A stretch of 64,000 nt of DNA from Flexivirga meconopsidis (GTDB lineage Bacteria; Actinomycetota; Actinomycetes; Actinomycetales; Dermatophilaceae): NCBI RefSeq assembly GCF_026162425.1, contig NZ_JAOBQJ010000002.1, forward strand, positions 806,001 through 870,000. The letters are read 5' to 3'. The notes under the pieces were generated by a model. It was not told where the DNA came from. It saw only the letters and a program-made list of their open reading frames with translations, and did no database searches. The translations under genes were made by a program, and so were the position numbers. Each line of letters begins with the position of its first letter. Position 1 is the stretch's first letter. Below, piece by piece: positions 1 through 6,895 of this stretch.

Positions 1-1
1 C

Positions 2-901
2 AACGAAACCCGTGAAGCGCCGACCGCGCCGTCGGCCCCCTCACCGTCGCCCGCCCGCCGGTTGTCGTCCGTGCTGGACCGCAAACCGAAGCTGCGGCTC
101 GGCATGCTGCTCAGCCTGCCGTTGCTCTGGCTCGGCCTCGTGTATGTCGTGGCGATCCTCGCGGTGCTGCTGACCGCGTTCTGGTCGGTCGACAACATGA
201 CCGGCGAGCTTCATCGCAGTTTCACCTTCGACAACGTGCACGCGGTGCTCACCGAGCAGCTCTACCGCTCGGTCACCCTGCGCACCCTCGGGATCGCGAT
301 CGCGGTCACCGCGATCGATGTCGTGATCGCGCTGCCGATCGCGTTCTACATGGGCAAGATCGCCGCGCCACGCACCCGACGCTGGCTGGTCATCGCCGTG
401 CTCACGCCGCTGTGGGCCAGCTACCTGGTCAAGGCGTTCGCCTGGCTGTCGCTGCTGTCCGGCAAAGGCCTGCTGTCGCAGGTGCTCGGTTGGACACCGG
501 GATACGGCGTCACCGCGGTGATCCTCACCCAGGCCTACATCTGGCTGCCGTTCGTGATCCTGCCCATCTACACCGGGTTCGAGCGGGTGCCGAACTCGTT
601 ACTGGAAGCTTCGGCCGACCTCGGCGGCAAGACTGGTCGCACCCTGCGCTCAGTCGTGCTACCCATGATGGTCCCGGCGATCGTCGCCGGCTCGCTCTTC
701 AGCTTCTCACTCACGCTCGGCGACTACATCACCGTGCGCCTGGTCGGCGGCACCAAGCAGATGCTCGGCACGCTGATCTACACCGATGTGGGCGCAGCCA
801 ACAACCTGCCGCTCGCGGCGGCGGTGGCGATCATCCCGATCGTGATCATGGGCATCTACCTCGTCGTGGCCAAGCGCACCGGTGCGCTCGACCGGCTCTG
901 A
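2..901 (+). CDS. ABC transporter inner-membrane permease, spermidine/putrescine (PotB) type, 5' end probably cut by the window
   Basis: MetI-like permease that would form half of the membrane channel of a polyamine-type ABC importer. About six hydrophobic segments are visible, with the EAA loop around LLEASADLGGKTGRTLRSV that contacts the ATPase. A TTG at 62 could start translation, but the frame is open to the window edge and reads through a Pro/Ala/Ser-rich, PotB-like N-terminus, so the true start is probably upstream of base 1. The second permease follows after 16 bases. The ATPase and binding protein are presumably upstream, outside the window. The polyamine substrate is inferred from family resemblance only. 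Confidence 0.85.
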   Translation, partial: NETREAPTAPSAPSPSPARRLSSVLDRKPKLRLGMLLSLPLLWLGLVYVVAILAVLLTAFWSVDNMTGELHRSFTFDNVHAVLTEQLYRSVTLRTLGIAIAVTAIDVVIALPIAFYMGKIAAPRTRRWLVIAVLTPLWASYLVKAFAWLSLLSGKGLLSQVLGWTPGYGVTAVILTQAYIWLPFVILPIYTGFERVPNSLLEASADLGGKTGRTLRSVVLPMMVPAIVAGSLFSFSLTLGDYITVRLVGGTKQMLGTLIYTDVGAANNLPLAAAVAIIPIVIMGIYLVVAKRTGALDRL

Positions 902-917
902 ATCAGGAGGCATACCA

Positions 918-1721
918 ATGATTCTGTCCAAGGGAGCCCGTCGCGCCTTCGCGGCGATCACCGGGGTCATCCTGCTGTTGATGTATATCCCGCTGATGTT
1001 GGTGGTGGTCAACTCGTTCAACACCAGCCAGGCCTTCGAGTGGCCACCGCCGGGCTTCACCGGTGAGTGGTGGTCCCGCGCCATCCACAACGACGGGGCA
1101 CGCGAGGCGCTGTGGACGAGCGTGCAAGTCGGCATCGTCGCCACCGTCGTCGCCGCCTTGCTCGGCACGCTGCTCGCGCTCGCCCTGTCGCGTTACCAGT
1201 TCTTCGGCCGCACCGGGGTGAACCTATTGGTGGTGCTGCCGATTGCACTGCCCGGCATCATCACCGGTATCGCGCTGAACAACGCCTTCCGCGGCATCCT
1301 CGACCTGCGATTGTCGATCCTCACCGTCACGATCGCGCACTCCACCTTCTGCATCGTCACCGTCTTCAACAACGTCGCGGCCCGACTGCGGCAGGTCGGC
1401 GGCAACCTGGAAGAGGCGTCGGCCGACCTCGGCGCCGGGGTGTGGACCACCTTCCGGCTGGTGACCTTCCCGCAGCTGCGCACCGCCCTGGTCGCCGGGA
1501 TGCTGCTGTCGTTCGCGCTTAGCTTCGACGAGATCGTGGTGACCACGTTCACCGCCGGCGCCGGTCAGGACACCCTGCCGCTGTGGATCTTCAACAACAT
1601 GTTCCGGCCCAACCAGGCACCGATCGTCAACGTCGTCGCGGTGGTGATGATCCTTATCTCGATCATCCCGATCTGGCTGGCGCAACGGCTGTCGGACGAC
1701 GTGACCGCCGCGGCCCCGTAA
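918..1721 (+). CDS. ABC transporter inner-membrane permease, PotC type
   Basis: Second MetI-like permease of the importer, about 267 residues with six predicted membrane spans and the EAA loop [20 protein letters not shown] chose the ATG at 918 because AGGAGG at 905-910 sits 7 bases before it; a GTG at 882 is in frame but lies inside the previous gene. Together with the upstream permease it would form the heterodimeric channel. Substrate (polyamine or a similar small cation) is inferred. Confidence 0.85.
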   Translation: MILSKGARRAFAAITGVILLLMYIPLMLVVVNSFNTSQAFEWPPPGFTGEWWSRAIHNDGAREALWTSVQVGIVATVVAALLGTLLALALSRYQFFGRTGVNLLVVLPIALPGIITGIALNNAFRGILDLRLSILTVTIAHSTFCIVTVFNNVAARLRQVGGNLEEASADLGAGVWTTFRLVTFPQLRTALVAGMLLSFALSFDEIVVTTFTAGAGQDTLPLWIFNNMFRPNQAPIVNVVAVVMILISIIPIWLAQRLSDDVTAAAP

Positions 1722-1740
1722 GCGGTTAGGGTGGCTGACC

Positions 1741-2436
1741 GTGCGCGTTGTGATAGCCCGGTGCAGCGTCGACTACGTCGGCCGCCTGACCGCCCACCTG
1801 CCGCTCGCCACCCGGCTGCTGATGGTCAAGGCCGACGGCTCGGTGCTGATCCACAGTGACGGCGGCTCCTACAAGCCGCTCAACTGGATGTCGCCGCCCT
1901 GCTCGATGGCGCAACTCGACCCGACCGACGACGAGCGCGAGGAAGGTGTCGTCGCGGTCTGGTCGGTGCAGCACGCCAAGTCCGAGGACCGGCTGCACGT
2001 GCGCATCCACGAGATCCAGCACGACTCCAGCCACGACCTCGGTGTCGACCCCGGCCTGGTCAAGGACGGCGTCGAGGCGCAGCTGCAAGCGCTGCTCGCC
2101 GAGCATATCCACACCCTCGGCGAGGGGTACAGCCTGATCCGGCGCGAATACATGACCGCGATCGGGCCGGTGGACATCATGTGCCGCGACTCCGCCGGAG
2201 CGACGGTCGCGGTGGAGATCAAGCGACGTGGCGACATCGACGGCGTGGAGCAACTGACCCGTTACCTCGAGTTGCTCAACCGCGATCCGCACCTGGCCCC
2301 GGTGACCGGCGTCTTCGCTGCGCAATTGATCAAACCGCAGGCACGCGTGCTCGCCGAGGACCGCGGGATCCGTTGTGTCACCTTGGATTACGAGGCGCTC
2401 AAGGGCATGGACGACGCCGAAGCCCGGCTCTTCTAG
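1741..2436 (+). CDS. nucS: Mismatch-specific endonuclease NucS/EndoMS
   Basis: Non-canonical mismatch-repair nuclease of actinobacteria and archaea, which cuts both strands at mismatches and acts with the beta clamp in bacteria lacking MutS/MutL. The 231-residue length is typical. The N-terminal DNA-binding domain begins [16 protein letters not shown]. The C-terminal nuclease domain carries Asp145, Glu159 and Lys161 (in VEIKRRG), the PD-(D/E)xK signature. The protein ends in ARLF, matching the C-terminal clamp-binding tail known in this family. It starts with GTG at 1741, 19 bases after the permease stop. M. tuberculosis nucS (Rv1321) is also near the atp/pduO region. Confidence 0.95.
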   Translation: MRVVIARCSVDYVGRLTAHLPLATRLLMVKADGSVLIHSDGGSYKPLNWMSPPCSMAQLDPTDDEREEGVVAVWSVQHAKSEDRLHVRIHEIQHDSSHDLGVDPGLVKDGVEAQLQALLAEHIHTLGEGYSLIRREYMTAIGPVDIMCRDSAGATVAVEIKRRGDIDGVEQLTRYLELLNRDPHLAPVTGVFAAQLIKPQARVLAEDRGIRCVTLDYEALKGMDDAEARLF

Positions 2437-2452
2437 CACCTCAGGATCCCGT

Positions 2453-3967
2453 ATGACGAGAGCCGCGATCGCCGCACCCAACGCACTCGCCGCGCAAGCA
2501 GGCCTCGACGTCGTCGCTCTCGGCGGCACTGCGGTCGACGCCGCGATCGCGGCGCAGGCAGTCACCTACGTCACTGAGCCCGGGATCGTCAGCGCCCTCG
2601 GCGGTGCCTTCGTCAACGTCTGGCCGGCCGACAGCGACCCGGAGGTCGTGGACGGCAACTGCGAGATGCCGGGGCGGGCCGCACCCCGTGAGCGGTTCGG
2701 GCACGGCCTGCGGCAGATCGACCTCGACTACGGCGGCGGGATCACCGTCTTCGCCGGCGCCGGATCCGCAGCGACGCCAGGGTCTTTCGCCGCCTACGGG
2801 CTCGCCCACACACGATTCGGCAAGGCGAGCTGGGCGGACATCCTCGCCCCGGCGATCGACGCCGCGCTTCGCGGCTTTCGGGTCGGCCAGGCGGCCGGCA
2901 GCTACCTGCAGCTGGTCGGCGCCGAGCTCTACGGCTTCGACCCGGTCACCCGGGCCCAGCACTACGACGGCGACCGGCCGGTCGGCCCGGGCACCCTCCT
3001 GACCAACGACGATCTGGCTCGATCGCTGGAAGTCATTGCTGCCGAAGGTGTTTCGGCGCTCTACACCGGCGACCTCGGCCGGGCGATTGCCGATCACATG
3101 ACCACCGAGGGCGGCCTGATCGGGCGCGAAGACTTGGCGTCATACCGAGCGGTTCGCCGGCCGGCCAGCCGCGCCATCGTCGGCCATTGGGATGTCGCGC
3201 TCAACCCGCCTCCGTCGATCGGCGGGCCGGTGCTCACCGCGATGCTGCGGTCGATCGGCGAGCGCGGACACGACCCGATGACGCTGATCGAGATCCAGCG
3301 TCTGGTGCTGGGCTATCGAGCGACCCACCTGGACCTGGCCCACGACCTGCGATTCGCCGGAAGCGAGTTGCTGCTGGCGCTGGAGACCACCGGCCTGGAG
3401 TCGCTGCCGACCAGCACCGACACCGCGCACGTCTCGGTGGTGGACGGCGACGGGATGGCGTGCGCGATCACCACCTCGGCCGGCTACTCCTCCGGAGTGA
3501 CCGTGCCCGGCACCGGCCTGGTGCTCAACAACTGCCTCGGTGAGCCCGAGCTCAACCGCCTCGGGTTGCACGCCCTGCCGCCCGGCACCCGGCTCGCCTC
3601 CAACATGGCACCGACCACCGCACGCAGCGCGGACGGCGTGACGCTTGCGATCGGCAGCCCCGGCGCCGACCGGATCACCACCGCGCTCTCGCAGGTGATT
3701 GCGCGCTACTGCCTCACCGGCGACGACCTGCAGGCGGCCATCGACGCGCCCCGGCTGCACGTGCAACTGACCGGGGAGCGGGTGCAGGTCGACCACGAGC
3801 CGGAGCCGGCGATCACCGAGGCGATCCGGCAGCTCGGCTACGACGACGTAGAGCACCAGGCGCTGGCGATGTACTTCGGCGGGGTCGGCGCGGCATACCG
3901 CACCGCCCAGGGTGACCTCGGTGCTGCCGGCGATCCGCGGCGCGCAGCGGCGACCGCGATCTCCTGA
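2453..3967 (+). CDS. Gamma-glutamyltransferase family protein (Ntn hydrolase)
   Basis: Probable gamma-glutamyl transpeptidase/hydrolase that cleaves gamma-glutamyl amides such as glutathione-like thiols. It is about 504 residues. The autocatalytic nucleophile is likely Thr324 in TAHVSVVDGDG, equivalent to the TTHYS motif of E. coli Ggt; the downstream SGVTVPGTGLVLNN and GSPGADRI segments match the small subunit. I chose ATG 2453 (AGGA 7 bases upstream); an in-frame GTG at 2375 lies inside nucS. No signal peptide is visible, so it may be cytoplasmic, unlike the classical periplasmic enzyme. It lies 16 bases after nucS. Confidence 0.8.
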   Translation: MTRAAIAAPNALAAQAGLDVVALGGTAVDAAIAAQAVTYVTEPGIVSALGGAFVNVWPADSDPEVVDGNCEMPGRAAPRERFGHGLRQIDLDYGGGITVFAGAGSAATPGSFAAYGLAHTRFGKASWADILAPAIDAALRGFRVGQAAGSYLQLVGAELYGFDPVTRAQHYDGDRPVGPGTLLTNDDLARSLEVIAAEGVSALYTGDLGRAIADHMTTEGGLIGREDLASYRAVRRPASRAIVGHWDVALNPPPSIGGPVLTAMLRSIGERGHDPMTLIEIQRLVLGYRATHLDLAHDLRFAGSELLLALETTGLESLPTSTDTAHVSVVDGDGMACAITTSAGYSSGVTVPGTGLVLNNCLGEPELNRLGLHALPPGTRLASNMAPTTARSADGVTLAIGSPGADRITTALSQVIARYCLTGDDLQAAIDAPRLHVQLTGERVQVDHEPEPAITEAIRQLGYDDVEHQALAMYFGGVGAAYRTAQGDLGAAGDPRRAAATAIS

Positions 3968-3971
3968 CGCT

Positions 3972-4337
3972 TCAGGCAGGCAGCGCGGCCGGCTGCGACA
4001 GCGTCGAGCGGCCCAGCGGAATGACTCGGCTCAGCTTGGTCGCGCGCATCAGGCGCTCAAGGCGGGCCGAGCCGTCGGCCAGGACCAGCTTGCGGCCGGC
4101 CCGCATCGCCCGGTGGTGCGCACCGACAATCACGCCCAAACCGGTCGCGTCGCCGATCTCGGCGCTGCCCAGATGCAGCACCAGATCGCCCGCGCCGTCG
4201 TCGATCGCGCGACTCAGTGCGTTGCGCACATCCGCCACCGAATGCACGTCGAGCGCTCCGTGCACGGCGATTTCGGCCCCGGGCTGGAGTACTTCAATGG
4301 TGGTCGAGTTTGGTTCGCGATCCCCCGATCGAGCCAT
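3972..4337 (-). CDS. STAS-domain protein (anti-sigma factor antagonist-like)
   Basis: Single STAS domain of 121 residues. Family members bind anti-sigma kinases and release sigma factors. The loop that normally reads DS(S/T)GLGV reads DATGLGV here (Asp63-Ala64), so the serine phosphorylated in SpoIIAA and RsbV is absent; the next Thr is the only candidate. Start at 4337 is supported by AAGGTGG about 8 bases upstream. It is convergent with the gamma-glutamyltransferase gene (4-base gap) and divergent from the cobalamin adenosyltransferase. No kinase or sigma gene is nearby, so the partner is unknown. Confidence 0.8.
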   Translation of the reverse strand: MARSGDREPNSTTIEVLQPGAEIAVHGALDVHSVADVRNALSRAIDDGAGDLVLHLGSAEIGDATGLGVIVGAHHRAMRAGRKLVLADGSARLERLMRATKLSRVIPLGRSTLSQPAALPA

Positions 4338-4505
4338 CGTCTTGCCACCTTCCCTGTCGTGGTTGATCTCCTCGTCCGCATGTATTGACGCACGAGGATC
4401 ACCAATCGTTGAACACCTCGAGGTCACATTTCGGTAAATCAGGCAACGACTCGGTAACGCCAGGCGGCTGTTCGGCGGTATGGCGGCGGCTGGGAGGATG
4501 ACCGC

Positions 4506-5135
4506 ATGGTGATCCTGAGCCGCATCTACACCCGCACCGGTGACGCCGGCACCACCGCCCTCGGCGACTTCAGCCGGACCAGCAAGAACGATCCGCGGCT
4601 GATCGCGTATGCCGACACCGACGAGGCCAACAGCGCGATCGGGCTCGCGCTCGCCGGCGGTGACCTGCGAGAGGACCTGGTCACCATGCTCACCCGGGTG
4701 CAGAACGAGCTGTTCGACGTCGGCGCAGACCTGTGCACCCCGCTCGTCGAAGACCCCGAGCATCCGCCGTTGCGGGTCAGGCAGCCGTGGATCGACGACC
4801 TCGAGGCGGACTGCGACCGGCTGTCCGACGAGGTGGAGACGCTGCGGTCGTTCATCCTGCCGGGCGGCACGCTCGGTGCTGCCGGGCTGCACGTGGCCCG
4901 CACGGTCGCCCGTCGAGCCGAGCGCGCTGCCTGGGCCGCGGTCGAGATGTATGGCGAGGCACCCGCCCCGGCCGGCAGCGAACGCGGAGCCGGCGGCGTC
5001 AACCCGCTCACCGCGACCTACCTCAACCGGCTCTCGGATCTGCTTTTCCTCGCCGCACGGGTGGCGAACCTGCCGCGCGGCGGCGACGTGCTCTGGCAAC
5101 CGGGCGGCGGCCGCGAGTCCCAACCCGAGGGCTGA
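4506..5135 (+). CDS. pduO: PduO-type ATP:cob(I)alamin adenosyltransferase
   Basis: Transfers the 5'-deoxyadenosyl group of ATP to cob(I)alamin to make coenzyme B12. The N-terminal ATP-binding motif TRTGDAGTTALG is intact, followed by YADTDEANSAIG, and the C-terminal part has the family RRAER and NPLTATYLNRLSDLLF-type segments. At 209 residues it is slightly long for the family. Start ATG 4506. The homologue in M. tuberculosis (Rv1314c) also lies next to atpC-DUF2550. No B12 riboswitch is apparent in the 168-base gap upstream. Confidence 0.93.
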   Translation: MVILSRIYTRTGDAGTTALGDFSRTSKNDPRLIAYADTDEANSAIGLALAGGDLREDLVTMLTRVQNELFDVGADLCTPLVEDPEHPPLRVRQPWIDDLEADCDRLSDEVETLRSFILPGGTLGAAGLHVARTVARRAERAAWAAVEMYGEAPAPAGSERGAGGVNPLTATYLNRLSDLLFLAARVANLPRGGDVLWQPGGGRESQPEG

Positions 5136-5167
5136 ACCCGCACCCGCTCGCCGACGCTGACGGTCCG

Positions 5168-5207
5168 TCCGACCGGTGACGGTGAGATCTCGCCGTCACC
5201 GGTCGGA
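5168..5207. terminator. Bidirectional hairpin between convergent pduO and DUF2550 genes
   Basis: Perfect 15-bp arms, TCCGACCGGTGACGG at 5168-5182 and its complement at 5193-5207, flank a 10-base centre that itself contains the palindrome GAGATCTC. There is no T-tract on either strand. The position between two convergent stop codons suggests a shared terminator. Confidence 0.7.
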
Positions 5208-5251
5208 ATCGCCGTCAGGGTCGCGCGGACCGCCACCTGACGAGCGACCGG

Positions 5252-5683
5252 TCAGGCGACGTTGACGCCCCGGCCCGGGGGCGCGGACTCCGACCAGGAG
5301 CGCAGCGCCGTGTAGTCGCCGCGGGCCACGGCAATCCGGAAGGTGGAACCGTCGGCAGAACAGTCGACCTGGACCGGGTCCATGATCGCGATCGGCCGGT
5401 TGCCGGTGATCTGCGCCGGCGAGCCGAGGTCGAGCTCGCCGCGGGCCCACACCCGGGCCGGGCGCAGGCCCAGTCCGACGAGGGCAAACCACTGCACGTT
5501 GTGGGTGGTCAGCCGGGTCATCCCGAGCTGCCAACCATCCTCACCGCGCGCCACCGCGACCAGCGCCATCGGCTCGCCGCGGGCGATCAGTCGGCGCCGC
5601 AGCACCATGCCGGCCAGCACCAGCACGATGAGCAACACCAGGCACGCGAGACCGACCCCAATCCAGTCGATCGTCGCGGCCAT
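5252..5683 (-). CDS. DUF2550 family membrane-anchored protein
   Basis: 143-residue protein with one N-terminal transmembrane helix (about residues 7-28, rich in Leu/Val/Ile) followed by RRRL and a soluble domain. It matches the DUF2550 family, whose members in actinobacteria lie immediately after atpC (Rv1312 in M. tuberculosis). Function is unknown; the conserved position suggests a link to ATP synthase or the cell envelope. It starts at ATG 5683, 7 bases after the atpC stop, so it is almost certainly cotranscribed with atpC even though the rest of the atp operon is elsewhere. Confidence 0.8.
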   Translation of the reverse strand: MAATIDWIGVGLACLVLLIVLVLAGMVLRRRLIARGEPMALVAVARGEDGWQLGMTRLTTHNVQWFALVGLGLRPARVWARGELDLGSPAQITGNRPIAIMDPVQVDCSADGSTFRIAVARGDYTALRSWSESAPPGRGVNVA

Positions 5684-5690
5684 CCGGTGC

Positions 5691-5960
5691 TCAGGCGGTG
5701 AGGGCCGTGGCGTCGACGCGCTCGGCGACCAGGCGCACCTGGTCCTTGTCGACCGAGATGAAGCCGCCGTCGATGGTGATCGTGCTGCGCTTGCCGTCGA
5801 CCGGGTCGATGTGCACCTCACCGTTGCCGAGTACGGCGAGCATCGGCGAGTGACCCGGCAGGATGCCGATCTCACCCTCGACGGTGCGGGCGGACAGCTG
5901 CTTGGCCTCCCCGCTCCAGACCTTGCGGTCGGGGGCGACGATCTCGACGTTGAGGCTCAC
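5691..5960 (-). CDS. atpC: ATP synthase F1 epsilon subunit, short form, detached from the atp operon
   Basis: N-terminal beta-sandwich domain of the F1 epsilon subunit (SLNVEIVAPDRKVWSGEAKQ, then GEIGILPGHSPMLAVL and the IDGGFISVDKDQV strand). The best start is GTG 5960, preceded by AAGGAG with about 10 bases spacing, giving 89 residues. It stops right after the sandwich and lacks the C-terminal two-helix domain that inhibits ATP hydrolysis in E. coli (139 aa) and is present in M. tuberculosis (121 aa). It lies 6 kb away from atpD, from which it is separated by five genes, and is followed by DUF2550. Its promoter must lie in the 146-base gap shared with divergent terC. Confidence 0.93.
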   Translation of the reverse strand: MSLNVEIVAPDRKVWSGEAKQLSARTVEGEIGILPGHSPMLAVLGNGEVHIDPVDGKRSTITIDGGFISVDKDQVRLVAERVDATALTA

Positions 5961-6106
5961 GGGGCAACAGCTCCTTGGGGTATGGCGGGGCATTCCGTCG
6001 GCGATGCCGGCGGAGTTTCATCCAGTCTACCCGGCGACGCATACTGCGCTGACCGCGCCATCGCGCGGAACTGCACGCCATACCTGCGACGTTAGGGGCG
6101 GTAACT

Positions 6107-6892
6107 ATGGACTTCTTCTCAAGCCCAGACCTGTGGGTCGCGTTCCTGACCCTTTTCGCGCTCGAGCTGGTGCTCGGCATCGACAACGTCGTCTTCATCT
6201 CGATCCTCACCGGCCGGCTGCCGGAGCACCAGCGGCCCAAGGCCCGGTTCGTCGGCCTCAGCCTGGCGCTGGTGCTGCGCATCCTGCTGCTGATGGTCGC
6301 CTCGTGGATCATCGGCCTGAAGTCGACGCTGATCTCGATCGGCGACGCCTCGGCCCTGCAACTGTCCGGCCGCGACCTGATCCTGATTGTCGGCGGTGCG
6401 TTCCTGGTCTACAAGGCGGTCACCGAGATCCACGAGAAGCTCGAGGGCGTGGAGGAGCACGGCGCTGACACGACGCCGAGCAAGTCCTCCACCTTCGCCC
6501 GGGTGATCGTGCAGATCCTGCTGATCGACATGGTCTTCTCGCTCGACTCGGTGATCACCGCGGTCGGCATGGTCGACCAGCTCTACATCATGGTGGCGGC
6601 GGTGGTGCTGTCGATCGGCCTGATGATGGTCCTCGCCGGCCGGATCAGCGCCTTCGTCAACGAGCACCCCACGGTGAAGATGCTCGCGCTGAGCTTCCTG
6701 GTGCTGATCGGCTCGACGCTGCTGGCCGAGGGGTTCGACGTCAAGCTCGACAAGGCCGTGATCTACGGCCCGATCGCCTTCGCGATCGCGGTCGAGGCGC
6801 TCAACCTGACCTACCGCAAGCGACAGGCCGCCCGCCGGCATCAGCCGGCGAGCGACCCGGTGCACCTGCACAACAAGTACGGGGCGGAGTAG
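6107..6892 (+). CDS. TerC family integral membrane protein (Alx/MgtE-like metal homeostasis)
   Basis: 261 residues with about seven hydrophobic segments and the TerC signature ELVLGIDNVVFISIL, plus the repeated LLIDMVFSLDSVITAVG segment containing acidic residues in the membrane. Family members take part in tellurite resistance, Mn(II) export (Alx) or metalation of secreted proteins; which applies here is unknown. It is divergent from atpC and converges on asnB, whose stop codon is only 3 bases away. Confidence 0.88.
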   Translation: MDFFSSPDLWVAFLTLFALELVLGIDNVVFISILTGRLPEHQRPKARFVGLSLALVLRILLLMVASWIIGLKSTLISIGDASALQLSGRDLILIVGGAFLVYKAVTEIHEKLEGVEEHGADTTPSKSSTFARVIVQILLIDMVFSLDSVITAVGMVDQLYIMVAAVVLSIGLMMVLAGRISAFVNEHPTVKMLALSFLVLIGSTLLAEGFDVKLDKAVIYGPIAFAIAVEALNLTYRKRQAARRHQPASDPVHLHNKYGAE

Positions 6893-6895
6893 CCC

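Noticed and set aside
4338-4505. B12 riboswitch upstream of pduO
   Set aside because: No B12-box-like sequence or fitting helices seen in this gap.
4338-5123. N-terminal extension of the STAS gene antisense to pduO
   Set aside because: The minus frame opposite pduO is a shadow; the STAS domain starts at 4337 with its own ribosome-binding site.
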